DNA from: Alphaproteobacteria bacterium
GTDB lineage: Bacteria > Pseudomonadota > Alphaproteobacteria > Caulobacterales > Caulobacteraceae
Direction of reading: 5' to 3'
DNA: 64,000 nt
Assembly (NCBI GenBank): GCA_018821435.1
Contig: JAHJME010000040.1
Location: 105,416-169,415, forward strand
Both the position numbers and the translations under genes were made by a program. Shown here piece by piece: positions 9,309 to 16,745 of this stretch. Each line of letters begins with the position of its first letter. Within the stretch, counting starts at the first letter, position 1. Under the pieces are notes generated by a model. That model saw only the letters and a list, made by a program, of their open reading frames with translations, was not told the origin of the DNA and did not search any database.

Positions 9309-11018
9309 TCAGCGCGACGCCACGGCCTGGAGCGCTTGGAAGTGCTCCACGATCGGGCCGAGGGCGAGGGCGGGGAAGAACTGCAGGCCGCCCATGATCA
9401 GGATCACCCCGATCAGGAGGCCCACGAACAGGGGACCGTCGGTGGGGAAGGTCCCGGTGCTGGCGGCGAGCTTCGGCTTGGCGGCCAGGGAGCCGGCGAT
9501 GGCGAGGACCGGCATCACATAGGCGAACCGCCCCAGCAGCATCGAGATGCCCAGCGTCGTGTTCCACCAAGGCGTGTTCGCCGACAGGCCCGCGAAGGCC
9601 GAGCCGTTGTTCGCCGCCGCCGAGGTGTAGGCGTAGAGAATCTCGGACAGGCCATGCGCGCCGGGATTGGCCAGGCCCCTCAGCGCCACGGGCAAGACCG
9701 CGGCCACCGCCGAGAAGCCCAGGATCGTCAGCGGCAGGATCAGCACCGCCAGCATGGCGTACTTGATCTCGCGGGCCTCGACCTTCTTGCCCAGGTACTC
9801 GGGCGTGCGGCCGACCATCAGCCCGGCCACGAAGACCGCGATCAGGGCCATCACCACCATGCCGTAGAGGCCGGAGCCCACGCCGCCGGGCAGGATCTCG
9901 CCCAGCTGCATCAGGAACATCGCCATACCGCCGCCCAGGGGCATCAGGCTGTCGTGCATGGCGTTGACGCCGCCATCCGAGGCGCCTGTCGTCGCCGCGG
10001 CCCAGATGGCGGTGGACGGCGCGCCGAAGCGGACCTCCTTGCCCTCCATGTTGACCGAGGAGTCGACACCCGCGGCGGCCAGCGCAGGCGGGGGCTGGGT
10101 CTCGGCGGCGTAGATGACGCCGGCGGCGGCGCTGACCAGGATCACCATGACCGCGGCCAGGGCGCGGGCCTCCTTGCGGGCCAGTACGATACGGCCGAAG
10201 GCGATGACGCAGGCCAGCGACAGGGCGTTCATCGAGACGATCTCGATGAGATTGGTCCAGGCGTTGGGGTTCTCGAACGGGTGGGCGGAGTTGGCGTTGA
10301 AGACGCCGCCGCCGTTGGTGCCCAGCTGCTTGATCGCCTCCTGGCTGGCGGCGGGATAGAGCGCGATCGTCTGGGTTCCGCCCTCGACCGTGTGGGCGGT
10401 GACGCTGGCGGCCAGGCTCTGCGGCTCGCCCAGGCCGACGTAGGCGACGGCGATGACCAGCGCGATCGGCAGCAGGACGTAGAGGCTGATCCGGGTCAGA
10501 TCGACCCAGAAGTTGCCCAGGCCCTCGCCCCGGTTCGCGGCGAAGGCGCGCGCCATGACAGCCGCCAGGGCCATGCCGGCCGCGGCCGACAGGAAGTTGT
10601 GCGAGGTCATGCCGGCCATCTGGGAGAACGTCGAGACCGTCTGCTCCGGCACATAGGACTGCCAGTTGGTGTTGGAGACGAAGCTGACCGCCGTGTTGAA
10701 CGCCAGGTGCGGCGACAGGCCGGCGAACCCCTGCGGGTTCAGCGGCAGCAGGTCCTGGAAGCGCAGCATCAGGTAGAGGACGACGAAGCTGGCTGCCGAA
10801 AAGGCCAGAAAGCTCAGGCCGTAGGCGAACCACGGCTGGCTCTTGTCGGTCTTCACGCCGCAGGCCGCGTAGACCAGCCGCTCGACGGGCCGGAACACCG
10901 GATCCAGCCAGGTCCGCTCGCCCTGCCAGACGCTGGCGAGATAGGCGCCCAGCGGAAAGGCGCAGGCGACGATAACGGCCAGGGTGAGAGCGATTTCCGT
11001 CCAACCGGAGAGGTTCAT
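9309..11018 (-). CDS. kdpA: KdpA, potassium-translocating channel subunit
   Basis: 569 residues, highly hydrophobic, ten or so helices, as in KdpA. Four pore-loop segments of the selectivity filter can be seen, including SNTNWQSYVPE, GTNGGGVFNANSAHPFENP, TGASDGGVNAMHDSL and AAANNGSAFAG. The start ATG at 11018 shares its first base with the last base of the kdpF stop (TGATG), so translation is coupled to kdpF. KdpA binds potassium from the periplasm and passes it through an intersubunit tunnel to KdpB. Confidence 0.96.
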   Translation of the reverse strand: MNLSGWTEIALTLAVIVACAFPLGAYLASVWQGERTWLDPVFRPVERLVYAACGVKTDKSQPWFAYGLSFLAFSAASFVVLYLMLRFQDLLPLNPQGFAGLSPHLAFNTAVSFVSNTNWQSYVPEQTVSTFSQMAGMTSHNFLSAAAGMALAAVMARAFAANRGEGLGNFWVDLTRISLYVLLPIALVIAVAYVGLGEPQSLAASVTAHTVEGGTQTIALYPAASQEAIKQLGTNGGGVFNANSAHPFENPNAWTNLIEIVSMNALSLACVIAFGRIVLARKEARALAAVMVILVSAAAGVIYAAETQPPPALAAAGVDSSVNMEGKEVRFGAPSTAIWAAATTGASDGGVNAMHDSLMPLGGGMAMFLMQLGEILPGGVGSGLYGMVVMALIAVFVAGLMVGRTPEYLGKKVEAREIKYAMLAVLILPLTILGFSAVAAVLPVALRGLANPGAHGLSEILYAYTSAAANNGSAFAGLSANTPWWNTTLGISMLLGRFAYVMPVLAIAGSLAAKPKLAASTGTFPTDGPLFVGLLIGVILIMGGLQFFPALALGPIVEHFQALQAVASR

Positions 11019-11104
11019 CAGAACTTCTCCGGCTTGATGAGCGCGGCCAGCATGTAGCCGCCGATGACGAGCGCGCCGGCGCCCCAGATGAGGATTTCGG
11101 CCAT
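11018..11104 (-). CDS. kdpF: KdpF, small stabilising peptide of the Kdp ATPase
   Basis: 28 residues: a single transmembrane helix starting MAEILIWGAGALV and ending with the KdpF hallmark LIKPEKF. Only the ATG at 11104 gives this peptide; the longer frame to 11230 reads through unrelated sequence. It is linked by TGATG overlaps at both ends, to the peptide gene upstream and to kdpA downstream. KdpF stabilises the KdpABC complex in the membrane. Confidence 0.92.
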   Translation of the reverse strand: MAEILIWGAGALVIGGYMLAALIKPEKF

Positions 11105-11187
11105 CAGAGGCGCCTCAGGGCAGCCGCGTAGACACCGAAGAGCACGAAGGCTCCAAGGCCCAGCGCCAGGAAGATGAGATCGAGCAT
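11104..11187 (-). CDS. Small membrane peptide ahead of kdpF
   Basis: A 27-codon frame that starts with ATG at 11187 and ends with TGA at 11104-11106, the A of which is the first base of the kdpF ATG. The product is one hydrophobic helix (MLDLIFLALGLGAFVLFGVY) followed by AAALRRL, an N-out or N-in tail-anchored layout. It is the first cistron of the kdp transcript. I recall similar unannotated 25-30 residue membrane peptides with a helix and a short basic tail before kdpF in other bacteria, but no function. The precise TGATG coupling argues that it is translated. Confidence 0.7.
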   Translation of the reverse strand: MLDLIFLALGLGAFVLFGVYAAALRRL

Positions 11188-11267
11188 GGAAAGTCTCGGG
11201 TCCAATTGTGAGCCGGAGACATCGCGCCAAAGGCCATCAGGGCGCGAGACGGGGTTCGAGGCGGGGA

Positions 11268-11286
11268 CATAAGGGCCGCGTAAAGG
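11268..11286 (-). promoter_or_regulatory. Candidate KdpE operator (direct repeat) upstream of kdp
   Basis: On the minus strand, CCTTTACG (11286-11279) and CCCTTATG (11275-11268) form an imperfect direct repeat spaced 11 bp centre to centre, one helical turn, as expected for an OmpR-type regulator. It lies about 80-100 bp before the first start codon of the kdp transcript. The assignment is inferred from position and spacing only. Confidence 0.3.
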
Positions 11287-11441
11287 TCGCCATCCGCCCG
11301 CGATGTCGGCGCAAGGCCGAATAATTCCCTTGTTCGGTGAGCTCGCTTGCCAAGCTTGAGCGGGCGGTCTGAAGTCCGCGCGCTTGGGGGAGCGGGCGCG
11401 GCCGGGGCGGTTGGGTCTTTTGGGAGAGGGGCTCAGCGCGC

Positions 11442-13325
11442 GTGCCGGCAGTGACGACCTATGACGCGCTGCTGTCCGGATACTCCTGGAACGGCGTCAA
11501 CGTCGCCGGGCGCGCGGCGTTCGTCACCTATTCGTTCGACAGCCAAGCCTCGCCGGCGTTCACCGGGACCTATTCGGCCGCCTTCCTCTCCAGCTTTCAG
11601 CCGTTCGGCGCCGGGGAACAGGCGATCGCGCGCCAGGCGCTGGGCGCCTGGGCCGACGTCAGCGGCCTGACGCTGTTCGAGGTTCCGGCCGGCCAAGGCG
11701 ACATCCGCCTGGGAGCCTACGACTTCCACTTCGCGCCGCCGAGCAGCGAGAGCAGCCTGGGCTTCGCCTACACCCCCTATGTCCTGGACTTCGGCGCGGG
11801 CGATTGGGAGGAGGAGGTCGGCGGCGACGTCTTCATCGCCAGCGGCCACGCGACCTTCGACATCCTGGTCCATGAGCTGGGCCACGCGCTGGGGCTGAAG
11901 CATCCGTTCGAGGGCGCGGTGACGCTGGCGTCCAGCCTCGACAATCTCGCCAGCACGGTGATGACGTACAACACGCTGGGTGGCCCCGCGACGGCGCTGG
12001 GCGCGCTCGACGTCTTGGCTATCCAGTATCTGTACGGCGGGGCCGCGGCCGACGGGACGCAGGCGGCGTCCTGGTCCTGGGATCCGCTGCGGCTGGTCCT
12101 GACGCAGACGGGTAGCGCGGGCGCGGACACCTTGGCGGGCGTGGCGGTCGCCGACGTGATCCGGGCGGGCGCGGGCGCGGACTTCGTCATGGGCCGGGGC
12201 GGCGACGATCAGATCGACGGCGGCGACGGGGCCGACACTATTTCCGCAGGCGCGGGCGCCGACACGGTGAGCGGCGGGGCGGGCGCGGACATCATCGATG
12301 GCGGTGGTGGCAATGACAGCCTGAGCGGCGGCGACGGGAACGACGACCTCTGGGGCTTGTCGGGCGCGGACGTCCTGATGGGCGACGCCGGCGACGACAC
12401 CCTGAACGGCGGCGAGGGCGTGAACCGGCTGCTGGGCGGCCCGGGCAACGACGTCCTGGTGGTCGTCGATGGGGCCAGCTTCGTCGAGGGCGGCGACGGC
12501 TACGACTCGCTTTGGCTGGCGGCCGCGGGTCCCGGTGCCGTGTCGCTCAGCTACGCCAGCCTGACCGCGGGCGGCGGCGCCTATGCCGACATCGAATCGG
12601 TGGTCCTGTTCGGCAATATCGGCGCGGACACCCTGTTGGGTGGGGCGCTGCCGGACGTGCTGGTGGGCGGCGCGGGCGGCGATTCGCTGAGCGGCGCGGC
12701 CGGCGACGACAAGCTGTTCGGCGAGGCCGGCGACGACACCATCTCGGGCGGCGCGGGCGCGGATACGATCAGCGGCGGCGAGGGGACCAGCTACCTGCGC
12801 GGCGACGAGGGGAACGACAGCGTGACCGGGGGCGCGGCCTTCGACGACATCAACGGAAACGCCGGCGACGACACGGCGTCGGGCGGCGCGGGCGACGACT
12901 GGGTCGTGGGCGGCAAGGACAACGACCGGCTGGCCGGGGACGACGGGAACGACATCGTCTACGGCAACCTCGGCGCCGATACCTGCGACGGCGGCGCCGG
13001 AAACGATCTGCTCCGCGGCGGCCAGCAGGACGACGTGCTGAACGGCGGCGCGGGCGACGACTGGCTCTCTGGCGACCGGGACAACGACACCCTGAGCGGT
13101 GGCGCGGGCGCCGACGTCTTCCACACCTTCGGCGACGCCGGGATGGATCGGGTGCTGGATTTCAGCCTGGCCGAGGGCGACCGGGTGATGCTGGATCCTG
13201 GGACCCAGTACACGCTGGCCCAGGTAGGCGCGGACACCGTCATCAACATGACCGGTGGCGGGCAGATGGTTCTGGTCGGTGTGGCCATGACCTCGCTCGC
13301 CGGAAGCTGGATCTTCGGCGCCTAG
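11442..13325 (+). CDS. Serralysin-like RTX metalloprotease (M10B)
   Basis: 627 residues from a GTG preceded by a GGGAGAGGGG ribosome site about 12 bp upstream. The N-terminal catalytic domain carries the metzincin zinc site HELGHALGLKHP (about 144-155) and a Met-turn-like VMTYNT (about 172). Residues about 240-600 are glycine/aspartate nonapeptide RTX repeats (GGxGxDxxx) that bind calcium outside the cell, and the C-terminus is the M10 C-terminal region. There is no N-terminal signal peptide, which fits secretion through a type I (ABC/MFP/TolC) exporter reading the C-terminal signal. No exporter or inhibitor gene is adjacent. Similar in layout to S-layer or serralysin proteins of this group. 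Confidence 0.88.
   Translation: MPAVTTYDALLSGYSWNGVNVAGRAAFVTYSFDSQASPAFTGTYSAAFLSSFQPFGAGEQAIARQALGAWADVSGLTLFEVPAGQGDIRLGAYDFHFAPPSSESSLGFAYTPYVLDFGAGDWEEEVGGDVFIASGHATFDILVHELGHALGLKHPFEGAVTLASSLDNLASTVMTYNTLGGPATALGALDVLAIQYLYGGAAADGTQAASWSWDPLRLVLTQTGSAGADTLAGVAVADVIRAGAGADFVMGRGGDDQIDGGDGADTISAGAGADTVSGGAGADIIDGGGGNDSLSGGDGNDDLWGLSGADVLMGDAGDDTLNGGEGVNRLLGGPGNDVLVVVDGASFVEGGDGYDSLWLAAAGPGAVSLSYASLTAGGGAYADIESVVLFGNIGADTLLGGALPDVLVGGAGGDSLSGAAGDDKLFGEAGDDTISGGAGADTISGGEGTSYLRGDEGNDSVTGGAAFDDINGNAGDDTASGGAGDDWVVGGKDNDRLAGDDGNDIVYGNLGADTCDGGAGNDLLRGGQQDDVLNGGAGDDWLSGDRDNDTLSGGAGADVFHTFGDAGMDRVLDFSLAEGDRVMLDPGTQYTLAQVGADTVINMTGGGQMVLVGVAMTSLAGSWIFGA
12165..13115 (+). repeat. RTX nonapeptide repeat array
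   Basis: Imperfect 27-bp units, rich in GGCGGC and GACGAC, encode GGxGxDxxx calcium-binding turns. They occur in two blocks separated by a non-repeat stretch around 12470-12620. The repeats are coding and diverged, not an identical-copy tandem array. Confidence 0.85.
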
Positions 13326-13395
13326 CCGCCGCGCCCGGACTGTCAACGCCCTCGAACAGTGCTAGCTGATGCTGATGGCGTAGCGGGGATCTGAG

Positions 13396-14088
13396 ATGGC
13401 GCGCGCGGACGGACAGGCGGGAGGCGCCCTGCGGGGACGCCGGCCGAAAGGGCAGGGGCCCGACCTTCGCCAGTCGATCCTGGATGCGGCCGAGGCGCTG
13501 TTTTCCCGCCACGGATTCTACGGCGTCACCGTGCGCCAGGTGGCGGCTGAGGCCGGCGTCGACACGGCCCTGATCCACTACTACTTCGGCGCCAAGCGCG
13601 AGCTGTTCGACAGCGTCTTCGCCCGCCGCGCCGAGATCCTGAACGACGCGCGGCTCGAGGCCATGCGCGCCTATGTCGGGAGCCATCCGGACGGCCTGAC
13701 CACCGAGGGGATCATCGAGGCGTTCATCGGCCCGCTGGTCGATCTGTCGATGACCAACGACGAGGGCTGGAAGAACTACTTTCGTCTGGTGGCGCTGGTG
13801 AACAACACCCCGGCCTGGGGCGGGGAGACCATGCACCGCTTCTTCGACCCGGTGGTCCACCAGCTGGTCGAGACGTTGAAGTCGGCGCTGCCCCACGCCG
13901 AGCTGCGCGATCTCTACTGGGCCTACCAGTTCCTGACCGGTGCGATGATGCTGACGTTGTCGGAGACCGGCCGCATCGACCAGCTGTCGGACGGTCTCTG
14001 CCGTTCGACCGACCTGGAAGCGGTGCGGGCGCGGCTCTACGCTTGGTGCGCCGCCGGGATCGAGGAAATCGTCCGCCGTCGGGCCTAG
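13396..14088 (+). CDS. TetR/AcrR-family transcriptional regulator
   Basis: 230 residues. The N-terminal helix-turn-helix (about 27-73) has SILDAAEALFSRHGFYGVTVRQVAAEAGV followed by the usual IHYYFGAKRELFDSVF (shown here in two parts of the same domain). The C-terminal ligand domain is of the type with an aromatic-rich YFRLVALVNN segment. It starts 70 bp after the RTX gene on the same strand and is followed by an ORF-poor gap, so its target is not evident; the RTX gene or its own promoter are candidates. Confidence 0.85.
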   Translation: MARADGQAGGALRGRRPKGQGPDLRQSILDAAEALFSRHGFYGVTVRQVAAEAGVDTALIHYYFGAKRELFDSVFARRAEILNDARLEAMRAYVGSHPDGLTTEGIIEAFIGPLVDLSMTNDEGWKNYFRLVALVNNTPAWGGETMHRFFDPVVHQLVETLKSALPHAELRDLYWAYQFLTGAMMLTLSETGRIDQLSDGLCRSTDLEAVRARLYAWCAAGIEEIVRRRA

Positions 14089-14113
14089 CAGGGGTTGCGT
14101 AGCGTCACCCTTG

Positions 14114-14129
14114 GTTGCAGCGCAGCAAC
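14114..14129. promoter_or_regulatory. TGC-N3-GCAG dyad, copy 1
   Basis: GTTGCAGCGCAGCAAC has 5-bp outer arms in dyad symmetry and contains TTGC-AGC-GCAG. A near copy lies 91 bp downstream (TGCAGYGCAGCAA shared). The pattern resembles the TGC-rich sites bound by PhaR, the regulator of polyhydroxybutyrate granule genes in alphaproteobacteria. Inference from pattern only. Confidence 0.35.
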
Positions 14130-14158
14130 GCGCGCTTCCCCTATGGCCGCGACACGAT

Positions 14159-14170
14159 GACACCGGTGTC
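14159..14170. promoter_or_regulatory. Perfect 12-bp palindrome between the two dyads
   Basis: GACACCGGTGTC is a perfect palindrome with a CG centre, the form typical of LacI-family operators (a GACAxCGxTGTC type). No LacI regulator or sugar gene is in the window, so the binding protein is unknown. Confidence 0.3.
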
Positions 14171-14206
14171 TAGTGATTTCATCTTCGCGCGAATTTTAGG
14201 CTTGCG

Positions 14207-14219
14207 TGCAGTGCAGCAA
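14207..14219. promoter_or_regulatory. TGC-N3-GCAG dyad, copy 2
   Basis: TGCAGTGCAGCAA matches copy 1 at 12 of 13 positions. It lies just upstream of the putative small RNA ending at 14297, so it could overlap or border that promoter. See copy 1 for the PhaR comparison. Confidence 0.35.
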
Positions 14220-14224
14220 AGGCG

Positions 14225-14297
14225 CAGAAAGGTCCTGCCCTTTTGGGCGTTTCCTCCCTAATGACTTGGCCGCACCTCCGGGTGCGGCCTTTTTTTT
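14225..14297 (+). ncRNA. Candidate small RNA
   Basis: In a gap without a convincing gene, the plus strand shows three elements of a bacterial small RNA: a short hairpin GCCC-TTTT-GGGC near 14236-14249, an unpaired stretch with TTTCCTCCCTAA that is complementary to a Shine-Dalgarno sequence, and a perfect intrinsic terminator. CCTCC-exposing RNAs are a known alphaproteobacterial design for blocking ribosome binding. The 5' end is guessed; no clear promoter was identified. A short frame (14157-14261) crosses it but has no ribosome site and no coding look. Confidence 0.4.
14268..14297 (+). terminator. Strong rho-independent terminator
   Basis: Perfect 9-bp stem GGCCGCACC/GGTGCGGCC with the stable TCCG tetraloop, followed by eight T residues. 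It is the best intrinsic terminator in the window and lies 180 bp after the TetR gene, too far to be merely its 3' end unless the transcript has a long untranslated tail. Confidence 0.9.
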
Positions 14298-14326
14298 CGC
14301 CTCGCGGGCCGGGGCGTCCAAGTGCT

Positions 14327-14599
14327 CTAGCTGTCTCGCGCCAGGCGCTTGAGGGCCGCGGCGAGACGGCGCGCGTGGGCCCGCCCCAGCTCCGCGTCGC
14401 GTTCGCCGGCGGAGAGCTGCGTCGCCATACGCGTCAAGGCGACGGGATCGCGGCCCGGCGCGAAGACGTCGGCGAGCAGCCGTGCTTCTATCAGCAGGTC
14501 CGAGCGCACGTCAGGGGCGCAGGCGTCCAGCAGCGCGACGTCGAAATCGATGACCTCACAACCTCCGTCGCGGCCTTCTTTTGGACGTGGGTGTCCCAT
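14327..14599 (-). CDS. Hypothetical 90-residue protein
   Basis: The frame starts with ATG at 14599 with a GAGGGG ribosome site about 13 bp upstream. The product is alpha-helical and charged, with an FDVALLDACAPDV start and a repeated LLxEARLLAD/RMATQLSAGERD pattern; the first 15 residues (KEGRDGGCE) look less protein-like, but no internal start exists nearby. No family was recognised. It converges on the terminator at 14268-14297. Confidence 0.45.
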   Translation of the reverse strand: MGHPRPKEGRDGGCEVIDFDVALLDACAPDVRSDLLIEARLLADVFAPGRDPVALTRMATQLSAGERDAELGRAHARRLAAALKRLARDS

Positions 14600-14733
14600 G
14601 GGAGGCGACTAACCCCTCATTTCGCAAGGAGTTCCGCCTACCTGCGACGCATGATCGCTGTTACGCCGTTCGCCCGCTGCGGTTGCTTGCATTCCCCTAT
14701 TTGATGGTCGAGGTTCCGGCAAAAGGGGGCCAC

Positions 14734-14964
14734 ATGATTCAGGACTCGGAGCACGGCAGGCGTCTTGCCCAGAACCTGGTCGAGTTGCTTGCGCCCTATG
14801 AAGAAGAATTGATCCAACTCGAACGCGATGTGCCGGCGTTTGGTCCCCTGCGGCGGGCCTTGGGCATCGCGATAGCCGAGGCCTGCTACTGCATTTCGGA
14901 TAATGTGCCGCCGCAAGAGAACCTTGTTCCACCAGCCGATGACGCGGCCAGTCGAACAAGGTAG
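14734..14964 (+). CDS. Hypothetical 76-residue protein
   Basis: The ATG at 14734 has a GGGGG ribosome site 5 bp upstream, favouring it over the longer frame from 14581. The product is mainly helical (HGRRLAQNLVELLAPYEEEL) and has a short cysteine pair ACYC near the C-terminus and a disordered tail. It lies 32 bp before the XRE regulator gene and may be co-transcribed with it. No family was recognised. Confidence 0.5.
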   Translation: MIQDSEHGRRLAQNLVELLAPYEEELIQLERDVPAFGPLRRALGIAIAEACYCISDNVPPQENLVPPADDAASRTR

Positions 14965-14996
14965 AGCCCACGTCCTCTAGGAGATCCGGGAACACA

Positions 14997-15383
14997 ATGG
15001 CCAACAGACCTGAGGCGGTCGCCGACCCTGTAGATGTCGCCGTCGGCGCGCGAATCCGGCTGTTGCGAAAGGTTCGGGGCTTGTCGCAACAGGCGCTGGC
15101 GGAAGCCGCCGGCGTGACCTTCCAACAGATTCAGAAATACGAACGTGGCGCCAACCGTGTCAGCGCCTCCATGCTGACGCGCATCGCCAAAACCCTCGGC
15201 GTCCCCGTGGCCGAGATGTTCGGAGAATCATCCGTCCACAGCGGCGCTGTCGATGAGGTCGCGGCCCTGCTGGCCGAGCCCGGCGCCCTGGAATTGCTGA
15301 AAGCCTATGCCAGTCTGCCGCGCGGCGTTTCCCGCTCGGCCCTGGTGGAATTCGTCCGCAGCCTCCGCAGCCAACCCGGCTGA
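14997..15383 (+). CDS. XRE-family helix-turn-helix regulator
   Basis: 128 residues. The Cro/C1-type HTH (about 18-72) has GARIRLLRKVRGLSQQALA, the recognition segment GVTFQQIQKYERGANRV and ends with LGVPVAEMF. This 'FQQIQKYERG' type is common in alphaproteobacteria as SinR-like regulators. The C-terminal 50 residues are helical and may form the dimer interface. The next gene, a secreted M20 peptidase, begins 5 bp after its stop, so both are probably on one transcript. Target unknown. Confidence 0.85.
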   Translation: MANRPEAVADPVDVAVGARIRLLRKVRGLSQQALAEAAGVTFQQIQKYERGANRVSASMLTRIAKTLGVPVAEMFGESSVHSGAVDEVAALLAEPGALELLKAYASLPRGVSRSALVEFVRSLRSQPG

Positions 15384-15388
15384 CACCC

Positions 15389-16708
15389 ATGCGCGCGTCC
15401 GCCGTCTTCGCCGCCCTGGCCGCCCTGGCCCTGGCGTCGCCGGTCCTTGCCGCTCCGCCGAAGGGTGGGGCGGGGAGCGCCGCCGAGCGTAAGATGGTGG
15501 CCACGGTCGAGGCGGACCACGCCCGCAACCTCAAGCTCCTGGAAGACCTGGTGCGGGTGAATTCCGGCACCATGAACCTGGCGGGGGTCGAGCGCGTTGG
15601 CCAGATGCTGCGCCCCGAGTTTGAGCAACTGGGCTTCCAGGTGACCTGGATCCCGATGGCCAAGGTCGGCCGCGCCGGTCATCTGGTCGCGACCCACAAC
15701 GGCGACGGCAAGGGCAAGCGCATCCTGCTGATCGGCCACCTGGACACCGTGTTCGAGCCCGACAGCCCGTTCCAGGGCTGGAAGCGCGACGGGAATATCG
15801 TCGAGGGGCCCGGCGTCGGCGACATGAAGGGCGGCGACGTGATCATCGTGGCCGCCCTGCGCGCCATGCAGGCGGCGGGCACGTTGAAGGCCGCCGACAT
15901 CACCGTCATGCTGACCGGTGACGAGGAGAAGCCCGGCGAGCCGCTGGCCGCCGCCCGCGCCGACCTGATCGCCGCCGGCCGCGCCAGCGACGTAGCGCTG
16001 GATTTCGAAGGCCTGTCCCAGGCGGGCGGCAAGGATGTGGGCTCGATCGCCCGCCGCTCCTCCACCTCCTGGACGATCACCACCAGGGCGAAGTCCGGCC
16101 ATTCGTCGGGGGTCTGCAAGGCGGCCGGCTGCGGCGCGATCTATGAGCTGGCCCGGATCGTCGACGAGTTCCGCCGGGAGCTGCCCGAGCCGAACCTGAC
16201 CTACAATGTCGGCATGATCCTGGGCGGCTCGCAGGCCGAGCTGAACGCCGGCGACACCGGCGGTCAGGCCAGCGGCAAGCCCAACGTCATCGCCGCCGAG
16301 GCGGTCGCCCGCGGCGACATCCGCACGCTCTCAGAAGCGCAGGAGCAGCGGGTCCGGGGCCGGATGAAGGCCATCGTCGAACGTCACCTGGACAAGACCG
16401 AGGCGCAGATCGTGTTCTCGGACGACGGCTATCCGCCCATGGCGCCCAGCGACGGCAACAAGGCGCTGTTGGCCAAGCTCAACGCGGTCAACGCAACCCT
16501 GGGCCTGCCCGAGATGCCGGCTGGCGATCCGGCCAATCGCGGGGCGGGCGATATCTCGTTCGTGGCTTTCATCGATGGATTGGTGGGTCTGGGCATGGCC
16601 GGCGAAGGCAGCCACGCCCCCGGCGAGACGGCGGACCTGACCAGCCTCGACCGCCAGGCCAAGCGCGCGGCGCTGCTGATCACCCGGCTGTCGCAAGAGC
16701 CGCGATAA
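15389..16708 (+). CDS. Secreted M20-family metallopeptidase (glutamate carboxypeptidase-like)
   Basis: 439 residues with a signal peptide ending near LAAP (residue 22). Metal-site segments of M20A/CPG2-type enzymes are all present: IGHLDTVF, GPGVGDMKGGD with the bridging Asp, GDEEKPGE with the catalytic Glu pair, and ALDFEG. A dimerisation domain follows. Such enzymes remove C-terminal glutamate or other residues from peptides in the periplasm. It is 5 bp downstream of the XRE regulator gene, an unusual pairing that suggests either read-through or regulation of peptide use. Confidence 0.88.
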   Translation: MRASAVFAALAALALASPVLAAPPKGGAGSAAERKMVATVEADHARNLKLLEDLVRVNSGTMNLAGVERVGQMLRPEFEQLGFQVTWIPMAKVGRAGHLVATHNGDGKGKRILLIGHLDTVFEPDSPFQGWKRDGNIVEGPGVGDMKGGDVIIVAALRAMQAAGTLKAADITVMLTGDEEKPGEPLAAARADLIAAGRASDVALDFEGLSQAGGKDVGSIARRSSTSWTITTRAKSGHSSGVCKAAGCGAIYELARIVDEFRRELPEPNLTYNVGMILGGSQAELNAGDTGGQASGKPNVIAAEAVARGDIRTLSEAQEQRVRGRMKAIVERHLDKTEAQIVFSDDGYPPMAPSDGNKALLAKLNAVNATLGLPEMPAGDPANRGAGDISFVAFIDGLVGLGMAGEGSHAPGETADLTSLDRQAKRAALLITRLSQEPR

Positions 16709-16745
16709 TCCAGCTACTCATCTCCGCATGCGGGGTGAGCAGACG

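Noticed and set aside
7211..9397. A 728-codon plus-strand frame opposite kdpB
   Set aside because: Its composition is the mirror of kdpB (Gly/Asp/Gln/His-rich, low complexity) and kdpB on the other strand has every P-type ATPase motif. High GC makes long antisense frames common.
12165..13115. Short repeats considered as a CRISPR array
   Set aside because: They are in-frame RTX calcium-binding units, diverged, with no constant repeat or spacer pattern and no cas genes.
14157..14261. A 34-residue frame inside the gap before the strong terminator
   Set aside because: No ribosome site, unremarkable composition and it spans the dyads; a small RNA is the better reading.
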